A stretch of DNA of 64,000 bases from Leishmania martiniquensis (GCF_017916325.1 NC_090166.1:661001-725000); one strand, 5' to 3'. Counted from the stretch's first letter, positions 41,999-54,600 are shown. Numbers and translations are program-made. Notes: generated by a model not told the origin, from the letters alone.

Positions 41999-44900
41999 CG
42001 GATTTCACATGCGAAGTGGAGAAGGAGAGCGCCGCGGCAATAAGCGCAGCCCGCGATCACCTGCTGGAGCGCCTGCCGCACAGAGGTCTGAGGAAAGCCA
42101 CCCATATATATACATACATATACACAGGTCTTCACCTCTTCCAGCACCGTGTACTGGAGGTTTGCGCAGCGGCAACAGGTGCTTTCGGGAAGGAGAGATG
42201 GAAGCCCTGCGCGATGCCGCTTGCTGGAGCACAAGAGAGTCGCGCCTGCACCTGTCGCACGGGTGGTAAGCTCTGTGAGAAGCAGAGCGTCGCCTCATAT
42301 ACTGTAATGCTGCCGTTCCAAGGCAAATACGGCAAGATCATTACCAATGGGGTAACAGACGCACCGCTGCAATCGCACTACCCTGTCACCTCACAGCAAC
42401 GCGAACACACACAAAAAAAGGGGGATGCCAGCGCACAGCGACTCGCTGTTGCGATTCACAATTCGCACCAAATTGATGAAAGGCAAACAAGACGGATGAG
42501 AGCGACCTATTATGCTATGCAGATGCTTAGCGGTAGAGCCGCCCAAGACACTCTGTAATCTCTCTGTCTGTGTGGGTATAGACACACAGCGGCTTTTCAC
42601 GCGCGTTTCCATCCGAAAGAATGATAAGTGAACGGAGATTCCTTAGAATCGCACAAAAGACTGCAACGCGAACAAGCTAAAAAAAAATGAGACCCTTCGC
42701 AGGTCGATGCAGCGTCGGCTACGTTTTTCGACCAATTCCTCCAGAGGAGGGGCGGGAGGTTGAAGGGAAGACCGTCAGCGCACACAAGGCCTACACCCCA
42801 CAAAGAATCTCTAAAACGAGATCAGAGAGGTAGGGGGCAGCGTGGCCGCTAGCACTCGAGCATGCAGAGGTCCCTTTTCTTCTGGCGCCGATTCCTTCTC
42901 TGGACTCTGGGCAGCGGAGCCGGCAGAAGATGCAGCGCGCACACACACACACGCACAAGTATATGAGTATATATGTATGTGTGTGTGTATGTGTGCATAC
43001 AACGAGGTGGTCACAGCTTCAACGAACGATCCAATGTTGGCCTCCGCCTCGGGCGCCGCCCCTTTGCCGCCGCAAGCCGCAGACCTTCCCCCTTCTTCTC
43101 CCTCCCCAGTGCTCAACGCTACGCTCGCGAGCACGGGCGATGACGAGGTGCGGCCGGAGAGAGCGCCGAGGTGAGGTTATCCGCTGAGGCAGCCGACGCA
43201 CACAGGCCAGGGCACCGACAAGTGGCTGCGCTCCCTCTCATGTGAGTTCCTCCAAGCACAGGCACGCGTGCGCGATTGGTGACGTGAGCACAGGCGGCAC
43301 ACGCAGCAGGCACGTGACGAGGACTGCTGAGCGGGGGAAAAGACGCAGAGGGGCGCGCCAGCAGCTGCTGAGAGTGTCTTCTGTTGGGGGAGAGGGAGGA
43401 GGGTGCGGAGGGCGCACCGCAGCTCACAGAGCGACGCGTGCGAGAGAAAAGGAGATCACCACTGCGAAGGCACGAGAGAAGGTGAGAGGCGGATGTCGTT
43501 GGGAAGGAGCGAATGAGGGACGAGGTAGACAGCAGCTTCGAACGGGCCCGCGTGTTTGCGCGCCTATGTGCGCGCGGAGGCTGAACCGAAGAGCGGCAAG
43601 GCGGAGAGGGCGGGGGGGGGCAATTTTATCAAGAGGGAGAGGGGCGCGATGTGGTCACGACGAGGCAAAACGTCAGCCGAGAGCCTGGCAGAGCACGACA
43701 AGCAGACGCACTTCGTTGATCGCAGCGCTGTGCTGCTCCTCGCACGCCAATGTGAGTGACGCAGGTGCGCTGAATGACGCAGAGATGAAAGCGTTCGAGC
43801 GCACGTAGAGGCCGTGGAAGAAGAGCCGTGGCGTGCAAGCCCTTAATAGTGATAGCGATGCGCCACCACAAGGGGAAGGTCATGGCGAAAGGTCCGTCAG
43901 GCGTCGCACCGTGCGCGGACGCAGGAGAGAAGGGGTCAGAAAGAGAGAGAAGTGAGCAGAGCAAGCCCCTCATCAATGCAACATTTTGCCGCACACACAC
44001 ACCGTGCTGCCGCGCGATTTGGCCCACAATCACACACGATCTGGGCAGGCGCAGAGGTGGTGAAGGGCACGCGCCCGGCGCGTGTGCATCAGCGAAGCTA
44101 CGACTGGGAGGCAGAGAGGGTGGCGTCGTCGTGATAAAGGAGGGGGGCTCTAGAGCGCGGTGGGACGGGGATGGGGGCCGGACAGCCGCGCTCGGTGAAG
44201 GGACACTCTCCGAGGGGCACATGCAGAGTGCCGCGAAGAAGCAGGTTGGGAAGGCCTCGTAGCTCCTTCCGAGCGGCTAGGAAAGCTGGTCGAGTCGGAG
44301 GGAGTGTGCAGGTACAGTGCGCGGGCGATCTCTGCGCGGAGACCACTACTGGCGGAGACCAGCACAAGCGAAGAGGCACAGTCTGCCCCTTTACCCTGCT
44401 GCCCTTCGCTTCGCCTCCCACCCCTCCGCCACACCGTCGCAGCGCGTGCCCGTCGGCGCGGTGGCCGCCTCCGCCGAGAAACATCCTTTGCCCAGCCCCG
44501 CTAGAGTACACCTCAGCTCGTCACCTGTGCGCGGCGATAGCACGCACACACACACGCACGATTCCGCTGCTAACCGCGCGCCTTTTTTCGTCTCTCTTTA
44601 GTTTGCTGCGACCAATGGTTGCCTTTGCTGCACGTTGGCGCCCGTTCCACTCTCACGTGGGATATGGTCGCATAAGGGGGGAGGGGACCACCGGAAGCGT
44701 GCGAGGCGAAACCTAAAAAAGATAAAAGGGAAGAGGGAGGGGGCAAAGCCACGCTGAAGTGATCACGTACAAACGAGCCAATGCCTAACCTCTGAGGTGC
44801 AGAAAATCAGCATTGTCACCGTCGCCAGTTGCATAGGGGGGAGGGGTAACGATAGACAATAGGCCAGGATTGAGAGAGGTGGGGGGGCAGCTCGACTGTC

Positions 44901-47900
44901 CGCCTGTCAGCGCTGGGATCTCTTGTCCTTGCCGGGGCCCCCTCTCTGCCGCCCCGCTGCAGGCTGAGAAGGAGATGCAGAAGTCTACGGAGGATACAGA
45001 TGGAGACGGGAGCGATCAAAACAGTAACGAGGGGACGAGCAGAGGAGGGAGACACACCTGCACAAGCGAGCGCGCATCGCAACAGAGGCATCATGTGGCG
45101 GCGTGGGCAACTTCACCGCCCGAGAGAGAAAGGAAGCGGCGGAAGTCCTGTCGGGCAGCCACAGCAGTCGATGCAGCCTCCTCCTCCCCCGCCCCCTCCG
45201 GTCATAAAGGGGGAAGAGAAGTCGCGCGCAGCATACGCCACCGCTTTGGTGCGCGCGTCTGTCGCTGCGCGCCTCCCTTTTCTTTCCTCTCTGCACACGC
45301 GTATCCGAGACAGGGCGGCAAGGGGGAGGAAAGAGTGCGCGGAATCACTGCGGAAGACGGCGCGTTGCCTCCCCCCTTTCACTCCCATCGCACCCGTGGC
45401 GTTTCCCTCTGCGGCATGCAGCACGCGTGGAGACGGTGGTCGAGCGGGAAAAGAGAGACAGAGAGAGGCGCCGGCAGAAAATGAAGCTGCGGAAGCGATC
45501 ACAGCTCAACAGGCCACTGCAGCTCACTCCGTCTCCTCAAGCGCTGTCTGCCTCGTTGCCTCGTCTTCCTCTCGTGCCCTCAGCACAGCCCGCCCCACTG
45601 CCAAGGATGTCCATCGCCATCGCCACGCAGCTAAGAAACTCGCCGTGGCACTCCGCATGGCAGCTCAAAGGCCAGAGGAGGGGACGCTGCAGCCTGGCCC
45701 CGGCCAAACACAAAAAAAAAACGCAGAAAAGAAGCGCAGAATGAGTCACAAAATAAAAAAGAAGCTTAAAGAACGCCTCCCACGAGGGAGTCGAGCCCAG
45801 AGACGATCTCAAAGGCTTTAGCGGGAAGGGAAAAGGGCGCCTGCGCACACGCCTGCTCCGGGGAGTAGAGAGCGCACGCACGCACACACACACTATAGAG
45901 AAAGAAAGAGAGATGAACGAGAGAAGGGATCGCATCCGTTAGAGGGCGGGAAAAAAAACGAGGAAAGGGGCAGCAGCCGTCAGGTTGGTGTCCAAGAAAC
46001 GTACACAGGCGAGAGGTAAGCGAGTGCGCGTAGGTTGGGAGGGGGGCGAGGGGGGCAGCGAGAAGGCAAAGCGTAGGGCAGCAATGGGCAGATGCGCTGC
46101 CTGCGTGGGCCAAAGCCTCGGCACAATGCGTATCAGTCGCACTTGATTTCCTCCCACGCGGTGCAGCCGCCGGCTGCGGCCCCTCTCCCCATGCCGTCCC
46201 CCTGACCGCCTCTCCCTCTCCCCCTTCGCCGCCTTCGCTTTTTTTTCGCTGTGTCGTGAGCACAAAGAAGGAAAACGCGGTCGCTCTTTTTTTCGCTTGA
46301 GCGATCCGCTGTCGCCATGGAGCGGACCACAGAGAGAAATGGGGGGAGGGGGATGCGCGGGTTCGAGTGTCCGTGTCAGTGTAGGGGGGGGTGAGGGGGG
46401 CAACAGCCAAATCAGAAACAAAAGAGGGGCAGAGAGGTGCCACACCGCCTCATGCACACCATCGCACCATCATAGAGAGAGAGCGCCTCCCCCCGCCCGC
46501 CCTCCTCGCTCTAGGCTGCGGACGGTGTGGCTCCCCGCGCCCACCACAATGTGGCGCCGGATGTATTTGCGCGAAAAGGGGGAGAAGCAGAGAGAAAGGG
46601 TAAAAGAAAAGGCGCGAAGGCACCAGCGAAGAATGAATAGAAATTTCAATGATGAAGCACCCTGCATCTGCGAGCGAAGAGTCGCGCCACGACGAAGGCG
46701 CCGAGAGACGACGAGTGGCCGTGCGCACATACGCATGCAAAGAAAGCGCGAGGAGACGGAAAGGAGAGCGGAACAGAGAGGCGCAATGCAGACGAAACAG
46801 AATCAGCAGTCCGTCGCAGCCTGAGCGGCGCCGCCATCGAGCCCCTCTCTTGTTCTTTCCCCTCGCTCTCCACCGCCGCGGTGTGCACTGGCACACCTCC
46901 TCGGCCTCCTCCGCGGCACACAAGCGCCTCTCTTATCCTCGCACACAGCCGCACACACATCCACCACTCTTTCCACATCCACGACGCCTCCGGTGTCGCC
47001 TCTTCATCCGATGGCGGCAGCGCACAACGGCGTTGCGCGGCCGCAACACGAAAGCTACACGGAGGAGAGAGGGGAGGTGAGGGAAGGGGCGGAGAAAGCG
47101 AGCTGTGCCGAAAAATGCCAAGTACAGCCGAGTGCGCTCAGCAGGGCGATGGAGGCCCGCAGACGACGGCGGGACAGGCGACAGAGGCGTCAGAAAATAC
47201 GCGTCTCGCCGAAGCCTACGGGCCGTGAGCTCGGAGCACACAAGCGCGTCAGCGCCACTCTCTTAGCAAGAGAGCACGCCTCAGCGGCCGAAGCAGCAGA
47301 GCGCACAGAGCTAAACAGAAGAAAACGAAGCGCTGATGAACGAATAGAATAGAGGCACACGAGCGAAAGAGCACCGCAAGGCGCTTCAATGCCTTCTCCG
47401 CGCCTTCGTGCGCTGCTCTGAGTCCAAGCCCGCCCCCGCCAGCACGCGCACTCAGCAATGTGCAGCGCGCTTCGTTCGACACGGCCCTTTCGCTCACTCG
47501 CCCACTCTCTCTCGGTCTGCGTCCGCGTGAGCGACATCACAGGCTCTGCCAGATGCGCAGACGCACACAAAAGCACAGCCAGTGCCCCTCACCTCACAAA
47601 GCAGAGGTGGGCGCGCCACTACACCCCGCACCAGACCGGGCGCGGCGGCCAGTGCGTGTATACACCACAGAGAGAGGGCGTTTCCAGGGTGCAGCCAGCA
47701 GCGACACAAATGGCGAGGAGGAAAACACCGACGACGAGCAAATCGCACGAAAACGTTAGACAGACGGCGCGAGTGCTGATGAAGCGCACGTCACCCCGCT
47801 GAGACGGGAAGTCGAAGGCACCCGCGGAAGCAAAGCAGCAATGGGCAAAAACGTTTTGGTGCGCAAGAGGAAGCGCGGCGTTGGGGGTGGAGAGGGGTGG

Positions 47901-48298
47901 CGCAGAAGCGCGTGACCATATCGGGAAAGAATGCGGAGGAGGTGAGTGAATCCAGCGTGCAGTGTGCACCAAACACCTCCGTGTCGGGGGGCGGGGGGGC
48001 AACAACCTGCTGCAGGGCAGAAGGAAGACGAAGAGGGTCTGGTATGTGCGGTAGCGATCGACTCTTTCCTGGAGGCGCACCTGAGCGCGTGCGTGAGCTC
48101 GCGCGCCCACGCATCCCACTCGTTTCTCAGCACCCGGAGAATCGACGAGAGTCGCCGATAGGCGCCCGAAGGCGTGGCACGGCCACACGTGCACATGCAC
48201 CGAGCAGAAAAGGCAACCACTCCGCAGCTGCGGAGTACACCAACACAGAGAGAGGCAGCTGAGTACGGGTGCCACAATCTCACCGTCAGACGCCAGCC
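41999..48298. other. About 6.3 kb between the ABC transporter and the intact PSA gene
   Basis: Contains an alternating AT/CA tract near 42099-42127, one copy of a dispersed 107-bp repeat (42834-42940), a CA/TG-rich block near 42945-43000, and many purine-rich segments. Frames up to 273 codons occur but look random in composition. It is probably the long 3'UTR of the PSA gene plus the transporter's splice region. Confidence 0.45.
42834..42940 (-). repeat. Dispersed 107-bp repeat, copy 1
   Basis: A segment starting GGGGCAGCGTGGCCGC with a clear diverged match to 55454-55562, sharing CACTCGAGCAT-type and GGCAGCG-AGCCGGCAGAAGA-type stretches in the same order with scattered substitutions. Strand is given relative to the minus-strand genes. 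It lies about 950 bp upstream of the transporter start. Confidence 0.6.
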
Positions 48299-51200
48299 TC
48301 AGACAAGCATCGCACTCGCAGCAGCCAGCACCATCGCGAGCACGACGCCGGCAGCGGCAGTCTCTACGGGAATTACAGCCGCATCCCCACCGCTCCGCCT
48401 CACGCACAGACCAGCAGCAGTGAGCAGGTATCCAGGGCTGCACACACTGCAGCGCATGGGGCTTCCCGGAATGGACGATTCACACTTCGGCACCACGGAC
48501 AGGGTCGGGCAGGGCGTGGTGGTGGGTGCCGCTGTCGTAGTCGTGGTGGTGGGCGCCGCTGTCGTAGTCGTGGTGGTGGGTGCCGCTGTCGTAGTCGTGG
48601 TGGTGGGTGCCGCTGTCGTAGTCGTGGTGGTGGGTGCCGCTGTCGTAGTCGTGGTGGTGGGTGCCGCTGTCGTAGTCGTGGTGGTGGGTGCCGCTGTCGT
48701 AGTCGTGGTGGTGGGTGCCGCTGTCGTAGTCGTGGTGGTGGGTGCCGCTGTCGTAGTCGTGGTGGTGGGTGCCGCTGTCGTAGTCGTGGTGGTGGGTGCC
48801 GCTGTCGTAGTCGTGGTGGTGGGTGCCGCTGTCGTAGTCGTGGTGGTGGGTGCCGCTGTCGTAGTCGTGGTGGTGGGTGCCGCTGTCGTAGTCGTGGTGG
48901 TGGGTGCCGCTGTCGTAGTCGTGGTGGTGGGTGCCGCTGTCGTAGTCGTGGTGGTGGGTGCCGCTGTCGTAGTCGTGGTGGTGGGTGCCGCTGTCGTAGT
49001 CGTGGTGGTGGGTGCCGCTGTCGTAGTCGTGGTGGTGGGTGCCGCTGTCGTAGTCGTGGTGGTGGGTGCCGCTGTCGTAGTCGTGGTGGTGGGTGCCGCT
49101 GTCGTAGTCGTGGTGGTGGGTGCCGCTGTCGTAGTCGTGGTGGTGGGTGCCGCTGTCGTAGTCGTGGTGGTGGGTGCCGCTGTCGTAGTCGTGGTGGTGG
49201 GTGCCGCTGTCGTAGTCGTGGTGGTGGGTGCCGCTGTCGTAGTCGTGGTGGTGGGTGCCGCTGTCGTAGTCGTGGTGGTGGGTGCCGCTGTCGTAGTCGT
49301 GGTGGTGGGTGCCGCTGTCGTAGTCGTGGTGGTGGGTGCCGCTGTCGTAGTCGTGGTGGTGGGTGCCGCTGTCGTAGTCGTGGTGGTGGGTGCCGCTGTC
49401 GTAGTCGTGGTGGTGGGTGCCGCTGTCGTAGTCGTGGTGGTGGGTGCCGCTGTCGTAGTCGTGGTGGTGGGTGCCGCTGTCGTAGTCGTGGTGGTGGGTG
49501 CCGCTGTCGTAGTCGTGGTGGTGGGTGCCGCTGTCGTAGTCGTGGTGGTGGGTGCCGCTGTCGTAGTCGTGGTGGTGGGTGCCGCTGTCGTAGTCGTGGT
49601 GGTGGGTGCCGCTGTCGTAGTCGTGGTGGTGGGTGCCGCTGTCGTAGTCGTGGTGGTGGGTGCCGCTGTCGTAGTCGTGGTGGTGGGTGCCGCTGTCGTA
49701 GTCGTGGTGGTGGGTGCCGCTGTCGTAGTCGTGGTGGTGGGTGCCGCTGTCGTAGTCGTGGTGGTGGGTGCCGCTGTCGTAGTCGTGGTGGTGGGTGCCG
49801 CTGTCGTAGTCGTGGTGGTGGGTGCCGCTGTGGGTGCCGCTGTCGTAGTCGTGGTGGTGGGTGCCGCTGTCGTAGTCGTGGTGGTGGGTGCCGCTGTCGT
49901 AGTCGTGGTGGTGGGTGCCGCTGTCGTAGTCGTGGTGGTGGGTGCCGCTGTCGTAGTCGTGGTGGTGGGTGCCGCTGTCGTAGTCGTGGTGGTGGGTGCC
50001 GCTGTCGTAGTCGTGGTGGTGGGTGCCGCTGTCGTAGTCGTGGTGGTGGGTGCCGCTGTCGTAGTCGTGGTGGTGGGTGCCGCTGTCGTAGTCGTGGTGG
50101 TGGGTGCCGCTGTCGTAGTCGTGGTGGTGGGTGCCGCTGTCGTAGTCGTGGTGGTGGGTGCCGCTGTCGTAGTCGTGGTGGTGGGTGCCGCTGTCGTAGT
50201 CGTGGTGGTGGGTGCCGCTGTCGTAGTCGTGGTGGTGGGTGCCGCTGTCGTAGTCGTGGTGGTGGGTGCCGCTGTCGTAGTCGTGGTGGTGGGTGCCGCT
50301 GTCGTAGTCGTGGTGGTGGGTGCCGCTGTCGTAGTCGTGGTGGTGGGTGCCGCTGTCGTAGTCGTGGTGGTGGGCGCCGCTGTCGTAGTCGTGGTGGTGG
50401 GTGCCGCTGTCGTAGTCGTGGTGGTGGTGGTCACCATAGTATCATTGCATGGCAACATGGTCGCACAGTTGGGCAAGCGATGCTTGACGTCGACGCCCAC
50501 GAGCAGAGTTGGGCGCTCCTCCCAGGCAGCCGGAACGCAACCGCAGAAGTTGTTGTTCTGCAGGCCCAATCGCTCAATAGACGGCATGTCGGCCCATGAC
50601 GCCGGAAAGGAGCCATACAGGCGGTTCCGCTGCAGGTGAATCTGCTGAGTCTTCGGCATCGCACTCCATGCCTCGGGAAGAGTGCCATTGATCTTCGTGC
50701 CCGAGATGCTGATGACCTCGAGGGAGGGCATTGAGCCCCACTCAGCCGGCAGCGTCCCCGTAATATTAGTGAAACTGAGTGTCAGCAACCGTAGCGAACT
50801 CATCGAGCTCCACGAGGCAGGTAGCGTCCCACTTATGTTCGCGTAGCCAAGGTTGATCGTCGTCACTCTCTGCAGCTTAGACCAGCTGCTCGGCAGTGTT
50901 CCTCTCATCCCTTCTCCCTGATTCATGAGGGTGATCTGATCAATCCTGACCTTCGAGTAGTCGACCGCCTCCGGCATTTCGGGAAGAGTGCCCACAGCAG
51001 AGACGCCAGAGGTGAGGAAGGTGACGTTCGAATTAAAGCACGCAACGCCATCCCACCGACAGAAGTCACTCCCGGTCCACCCCAGCGATGGCATGGCAGA
51101 AGCGAACGCCCGCATCACCTTCAGCGTGTTCGACTTCTCCGAATCACTCATTCCAGACGAAGCCGATGCGCCAGCCAAACCGCTCTCCAACAAGACGTTG

Positions 51201-51322
51201 CCCTCAACGACACCCCATGGCTCCGCCGCCCTGGCACGGGCCACCGGTGCAGCAAGCACGAAGAGCAGCGCAGCCGCCACAGCAATCCCAATCGCCGCCA
51301 CACGAGGGCACGACTGAGCCAT
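48299..51322 (-). CDS. PSA-2-like leucine-rich-repeat surface antigen (1007 aa), GPI-type tail
   Basis: Parasite surface antigen 2 (PSA-2/GP46) family. A hydrophobic signal peptide covers residues 1-32. A Cys-containing cap (FCRWDGVACF) is followed by about six 24-residue leucine-rich repeats of the GTLP-x-x-W-x-x-M-x-x-L type up to about residue 275, closed by NNNFCGCVP. Then comes a Thr/Ala/Pro stalk of about 640 residues made of 9-residue units, a Cys-rich segment with a CSVC motif, and a hydrophobic C-terminal tail ending at the stop, as expected for a GPI-anchor signal. Start: first ATG, immediately before the signal peptide. Known family members are surface or secreted glycoproteins that can engage host receptors; this copy's role is inferred. 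The stalk is probably heavily O-glycosylated and is far longer than the LRR head. Confidence 0.9.
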   Translation of the reverse strand: MAQSCPRVAAIGIAVAAALLFVLAAPVARARAAEPWGVVEGNVLLESGLAGASASSGMSDSEKSNTLKVMRAFASAMPSLGWTGSDFCRWDGVACFNSNVTFLTSGVSAVGTLPEMPEAVDYSKVRIDQITLMNQGEGMRGTLPSSWSKLQRVTTINLGYANISGTLPASWSSMSSLRLLTLSFTNITGTLPAEWGSMPSLEVISISGTKINGTLPEAWSAMPKTQQIHLQRNRLYGSFPASWADMPSIERLGLQNNNFCGCVPAAWEERPTLLVGVDVKHRLPNCATMLPCNDTMVTTTTTTTTAAPTTTTTTAAPTTTTTTAAPTTTTTTAAPTTTTTTAAPTTTTTTAAPTTTTTTAAPTTTTTTAAPTTTTTTAAPTTTTTTAAPTTTTTTAAPTTTTTTAAPTTTTTTAAPTTTTTTAAPTTTTTTAAPTTTTTTAAPTTTTTTAAPTTTTTTAAPTTTTTTAAPTTTTTTAAPTTTTTTAAPTTTTTTAAPTAAPTTTTTTAAPTTTTTTAAPTTTTTTAAPTTTTTTAAPTTTTTTAAPTTTTTTAAPTTTTTTAAPTTTTTTAAPTTTTTTAAPTTTTTTAAPTTTTTTAAPTTTTTTAAPTTTTTTAAPTTTTTTAAPTTTTTTAAPTTTTTTAAPTTTTTTAAPTTTTTTAAPTTTTTTAAPTTTTTTAAPTTTTTTAAPTTTTTTAAPTTTTTTAAPTTTTTTAAPTTTTTTAAPTTTTTTAAPTTTTTTAAPTTTTTTAAPTTTTTTAAPTTTTTTAAPTTTTTTAAPTTTTTTAAPTTTTTTAAPTTTTTTAAPTTTTTTAAPTTTTTTAAPTTTTTTAAPTTTTTTAAPTTTTTTAAPTTTTTTAAPTTTTTTAAPTTTTTTAAPTTTTTTAAPTTTTTTAAPTTTTTTAAPTTTTTTAAPTTTTTTAAPTTTTTTAAPTTTPCPTLSVVPKCESSIPGSPMRCSVCSPGYLLTAAGLCVRRSGGDAAVIPVETAAAGVVLAMVLAAASAMLV
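48522..50430 (-). repeat. 27-nt coding minisatellite, about 70 copies
   Basis: A tandem array encoding TTTTTTAAP on the minus strand. From the first to the last GCCGCT core is 1875 nt, which equals 69 periods of 27 plus one 12-nt short unit near 49830. Units are nearly all identical; the second unit from each end carries GGCGCC instead of GGTGCC, a silent change. Because the period is a multiple of three without stops, all six frames are open through the array. Confidence 0.95.
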
Positions 51323-51592
51323 GGGAAACAGGAGAGGAGACGGAGGGGTAATATACAGTCAGAAGGGTGCGCCAAGACGATGGCAGCGGCACCGCTTCGG
51401 GATGGGCAGCGTAGGTACACGCGAGAGTCGCTGCCGCAATGGAGCCTCCCCTTCTTCGGGCACGGAGCCGCAAATCACACCACAGAGGGAAAAGAGAGCA
51501 CGAGAGAAGAGCCAACACTGCGCGTACAGGCGCGGTGATGTGTTGGGGGGGGGAAGCGGGGAGGGGGGAGGGCGCAAGCGGCGAAGCTCTTC

Positions 51593-51627
51593 CTTTACGT
51601 TATCAACAGTTATGGTACAAAAAAAAA
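51593..51627 (-). promoter_or_regulatory. Possible trans-splice acceptor of the intact PSA gene
   Basis: Nine T on the minus strand (51619-51627) are followed about 25 nt later by the first AG (51594-51593), about 270 nt upstream of the ATG at 51322. Confidence 0.3.
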
Positions 51628-54600
51628 CAGAGCAAGTCAATGGGACCGCTGAGAAGACGCCTGAGAGTCAGCGGCGGAGAGGGGCGAGAGAGTCGCCTGT
51701 AGCGGCGGTGCGAGGAGGGGGAGAGTGGCATTGGAAGGAAGCATACGGGAAGGGCGCGAGATGCCGAGTGAATGGTGGGACGTGGAGCACGACAGCGGTG
51801 CCGGCGCGGCGTTGAAAAGCACGGTAAGGGCAGCAAGGTGGGACAGAAAGGAAGGAGGTAGTGGAGGGAGAAGCAGCGCACACAGCGTGGCGTCCATGGA
51901 AGGCCAGCATGCAATGCGCTTCGTATGAGGCGCGGGCCTCACCGCAAAGGCGGCAAGATGGCTTTGCACACGCGCGCACACGAAACGAGGCAGCGAGAGC
52001 GCGAGCAGCCAACGCCACAGGCGCGACGTCCCTCTTTGCTTCGCTCTCGCTCCGGCAACGGCAGTTTCCGAAGGTGCAGAGCACCGTCCTGGTAGTATTC
52101 CCCCTTCCCCCTGCGCACTCCACGGGCGCAGAGACAGATCCCGCACGCACGCATTCTTGCCGCTCCCTCCCGCTCCTTTCTCCGCACGCGAGCACATCCG
52201 CCCCTTCCTCTTCCACAGGCACACACACACATGCTCCGCGCTACAGTTTTCTGAAGCTCATCGCGGTGACCTTCGCCACCACCCCTCCCCTTCTCCCCCT
52301 GCCAGTCCCTGGCAGACGGCACTCGAGTCGGGCGCCATGACGCCCAGCGCGAGGTGGTGGTGGTGCACAAACGCACGCGAGGCAGCGAGAGAGGAGGGTG
52401 GGGGAGGCGGTGAGAGGAAACGTAAGGCGGGCGGCAAAGCACGGCGATTTCTCTTTCGGGTGCTTCATCGCTTTTTCGCACATGCGCACGCTTTCCTTCG
52501 CTTCCTTTACCCTCTGCGTGAGTGGACAGCGGCGGGGGATGTCCACTGCAGTACCGGTGGCATGCAACCCCATCTGCGACCGACTGCTCTGCGTCTTTCA
52601 CCACGGCTGTGCGCACGCCCACGCAGCTTCATGCGCGTACACCCGGCATTTGTCAGCGTTCGGTCCACCTGGTGGAAAGGCGTAGGCACAGCGTGAGGAT
52701 GTCGAGTCTCTCTCTGCAGAATGGCGCCGGTTAGTCTCAGTGAGTACGGGCACTCGTCAGCCCGTTTCCTCTCTCCACCGAGAAAGAGTGCGGGAGATGC
52801 AGAGGAGGGGGGTAGGGGGCGATACGATTCGGCCTTCGTTCGTCGTGTGGTGCGCGGAAAGGGAGGGCAGGAGCACGGCGGAGAGGGGGAGAGCGGGAAG
52901 AGGGGGCGGAGAAAATGCCTTCATGTGCCCGCCCGACGGTCACGCATGCGTGCAGCCGAGCGTTGATTTACGCTGGGCTACTGCAGAGGTGTGATGGCAG
53001 AGGAGGAGAGCCGAAGTCGGGTGTCGGACGTCAGAAAAGCTCAATGCAAGGCGAAAGAGAGAGGGGGGTGGCGAATCGCAGCGAAGAGTCGGGGAAAGAG
53101 GGCGGAAGATGAAGAAAAGGGCAACGGTAAACAAAAAGGCGCAAGAAAGAAATATCCACACGCCGCCCCACGTGGGCCTCGGCGTAACGATGCAGACTCG
53201 GCCGACTCCGCCGCAACAGGGCGCTGCACCTCTTGCCCCCTCCCTCTTTCTTTCCCTGTTGGTCGAGGAGGGGGGCGCGCACGCGGCTGCGGCTCATTCG
53301 TTCTGTCGCCTCTGTCTGCGCTTGTGTGGGAAGGAGGAAGAAAAGGGAAGACGCAGAGGGCAGAGGCGTTGGCGTAGAGAAGATAACGGTCGCTGTGTGT
53401 GAGGGGGAGGGAAGGGGACGGATTCGCAGAGACCTGCGCTCAGTGTCCAAGGCACTCCGTCACCGCGGCCATCAGAGCCTCTTCCCGCCTCGTGAGGGCC
53501 ACCAAAAGGAAGAAAAAGGCGGAGGCTGAGCAGCAGCAGCAGCAGCCGGAGAAGAGAGAGAGACATATGTGAGGAGACGATCACCAGCCGCAATGAGAGA
53601 GGCAGCCGATGAAGCACACACGCACACCGCTACGAAGAGCACTGTGCCCGCTTGAAGAGAAGGCCCCCCATCGCGCACGCCCCGCCGCACCGAGAGAGGC
53701 GCCTGTTGCACCGAAGGTCTCGAGTACCCCTGCAGCAACCACACGTGCGCAGAAGGCTCTCTCTCCTGGCACCCAATCGCCATCATCCAGCTGCCTCGCA
53801 GCACCGCTGTGGGGCCGAAGAAAAGAATAGCAGCGGCACACCCCTCCTCCCGCCTACTCGCCATCAGCCCTACCGCTCACGCGTGCCTTGAGCCCGGCAG
53901 GGCAGGAAAAGCCGTTCGCTTGCGCATGTGCGCGGTGAGATCGCTCGGGGTGCGGCACAACGACGACGACGGAGAGGAAGAGAGGGGGAAGGGGGCTGGC
54001 GCAGAAACGGGAGAATCCGGGGGGAGGAGGTCAGGCAGTCGTGGAGAGGCGTTGAGGAAACCAGCGCACCACAGCGAAGAGGCTCAGGGGAGGGCACGTC
54101 GTCGTGAGGCCAAAGGTAGGGGCTGAGACCGATGCGAGAACGAAACAGACACGAGGGCGACGGAGGGGGTGCACGGAAGTGGAGCAGAGAGAAGCTGTGC
54201 GGCCGGGAAGAGGCCGAAAATGAGACGGGGGGAGCCGTGCCGGCAGCCATGCCAGTCGCGCCAGACGAAGCGAGACGGACGCGCGCTACAGTCGGTTGGT
54301 GGCGACGCAGCCATGAGGGCGCGCAAGAGGCACAGAGAAGAGGAAAGAAAAAGAGAGAGAACGAGCAGAAAGCGAGTCGCGCAACGATCGAGACAAGCGG
54401 GGCGCGGCGGGGACGAAAACAGCGACTGAAGGGCGCCTCAAGTCGGGCGTTTCGACGTGCGCGTTTACGAGGCAGTGGGGAGGAAGGAGGAGGAAGCTTA
54501 GGGGGAGGGGGGCTGGCAGTGGGCGAAACTTCCGAAAGAAGCAGCCGCCATCCGATCCCTCGACTCCGCCGCGTTCGGCACGTGCGCGAGCGAAAGGCGC

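Noticed and set aside
41905..42558. 217-codon plus-strand frame overlapping the transporter start
   Set aside because: It overlaps the 5' region of a well-supported minus-strand gene, includes an AT/CA microsatellite, and has no recognisable domain.
45000..45821. 273-codon plus-strand frame between the transporter and the PSA gene
   Set aside because: Low-complexity poly-Pro and Lys/Arg-rich parts without motifs, opposite to the direction of all recognised genes.
48522..50430. CRISPR-like regular repeat array
   Set aside because: There are no unique spacers, the repeats are directly adjacent, the frame is preserved in a surface-protein stalk, and the host is a eukaryote.
48174..50639. Plus-strand frames of 821 and 776 codons opposite the intact PSA gene
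   Set aside because: They are antisense readings of the 27-nt array (Val/Gly/Ala and Arg/Gly/Cys repeats). The array is open in all frames because its period is a multiple of three without stops. The minus-strand frame has signal peptide, LRRs and anchor.
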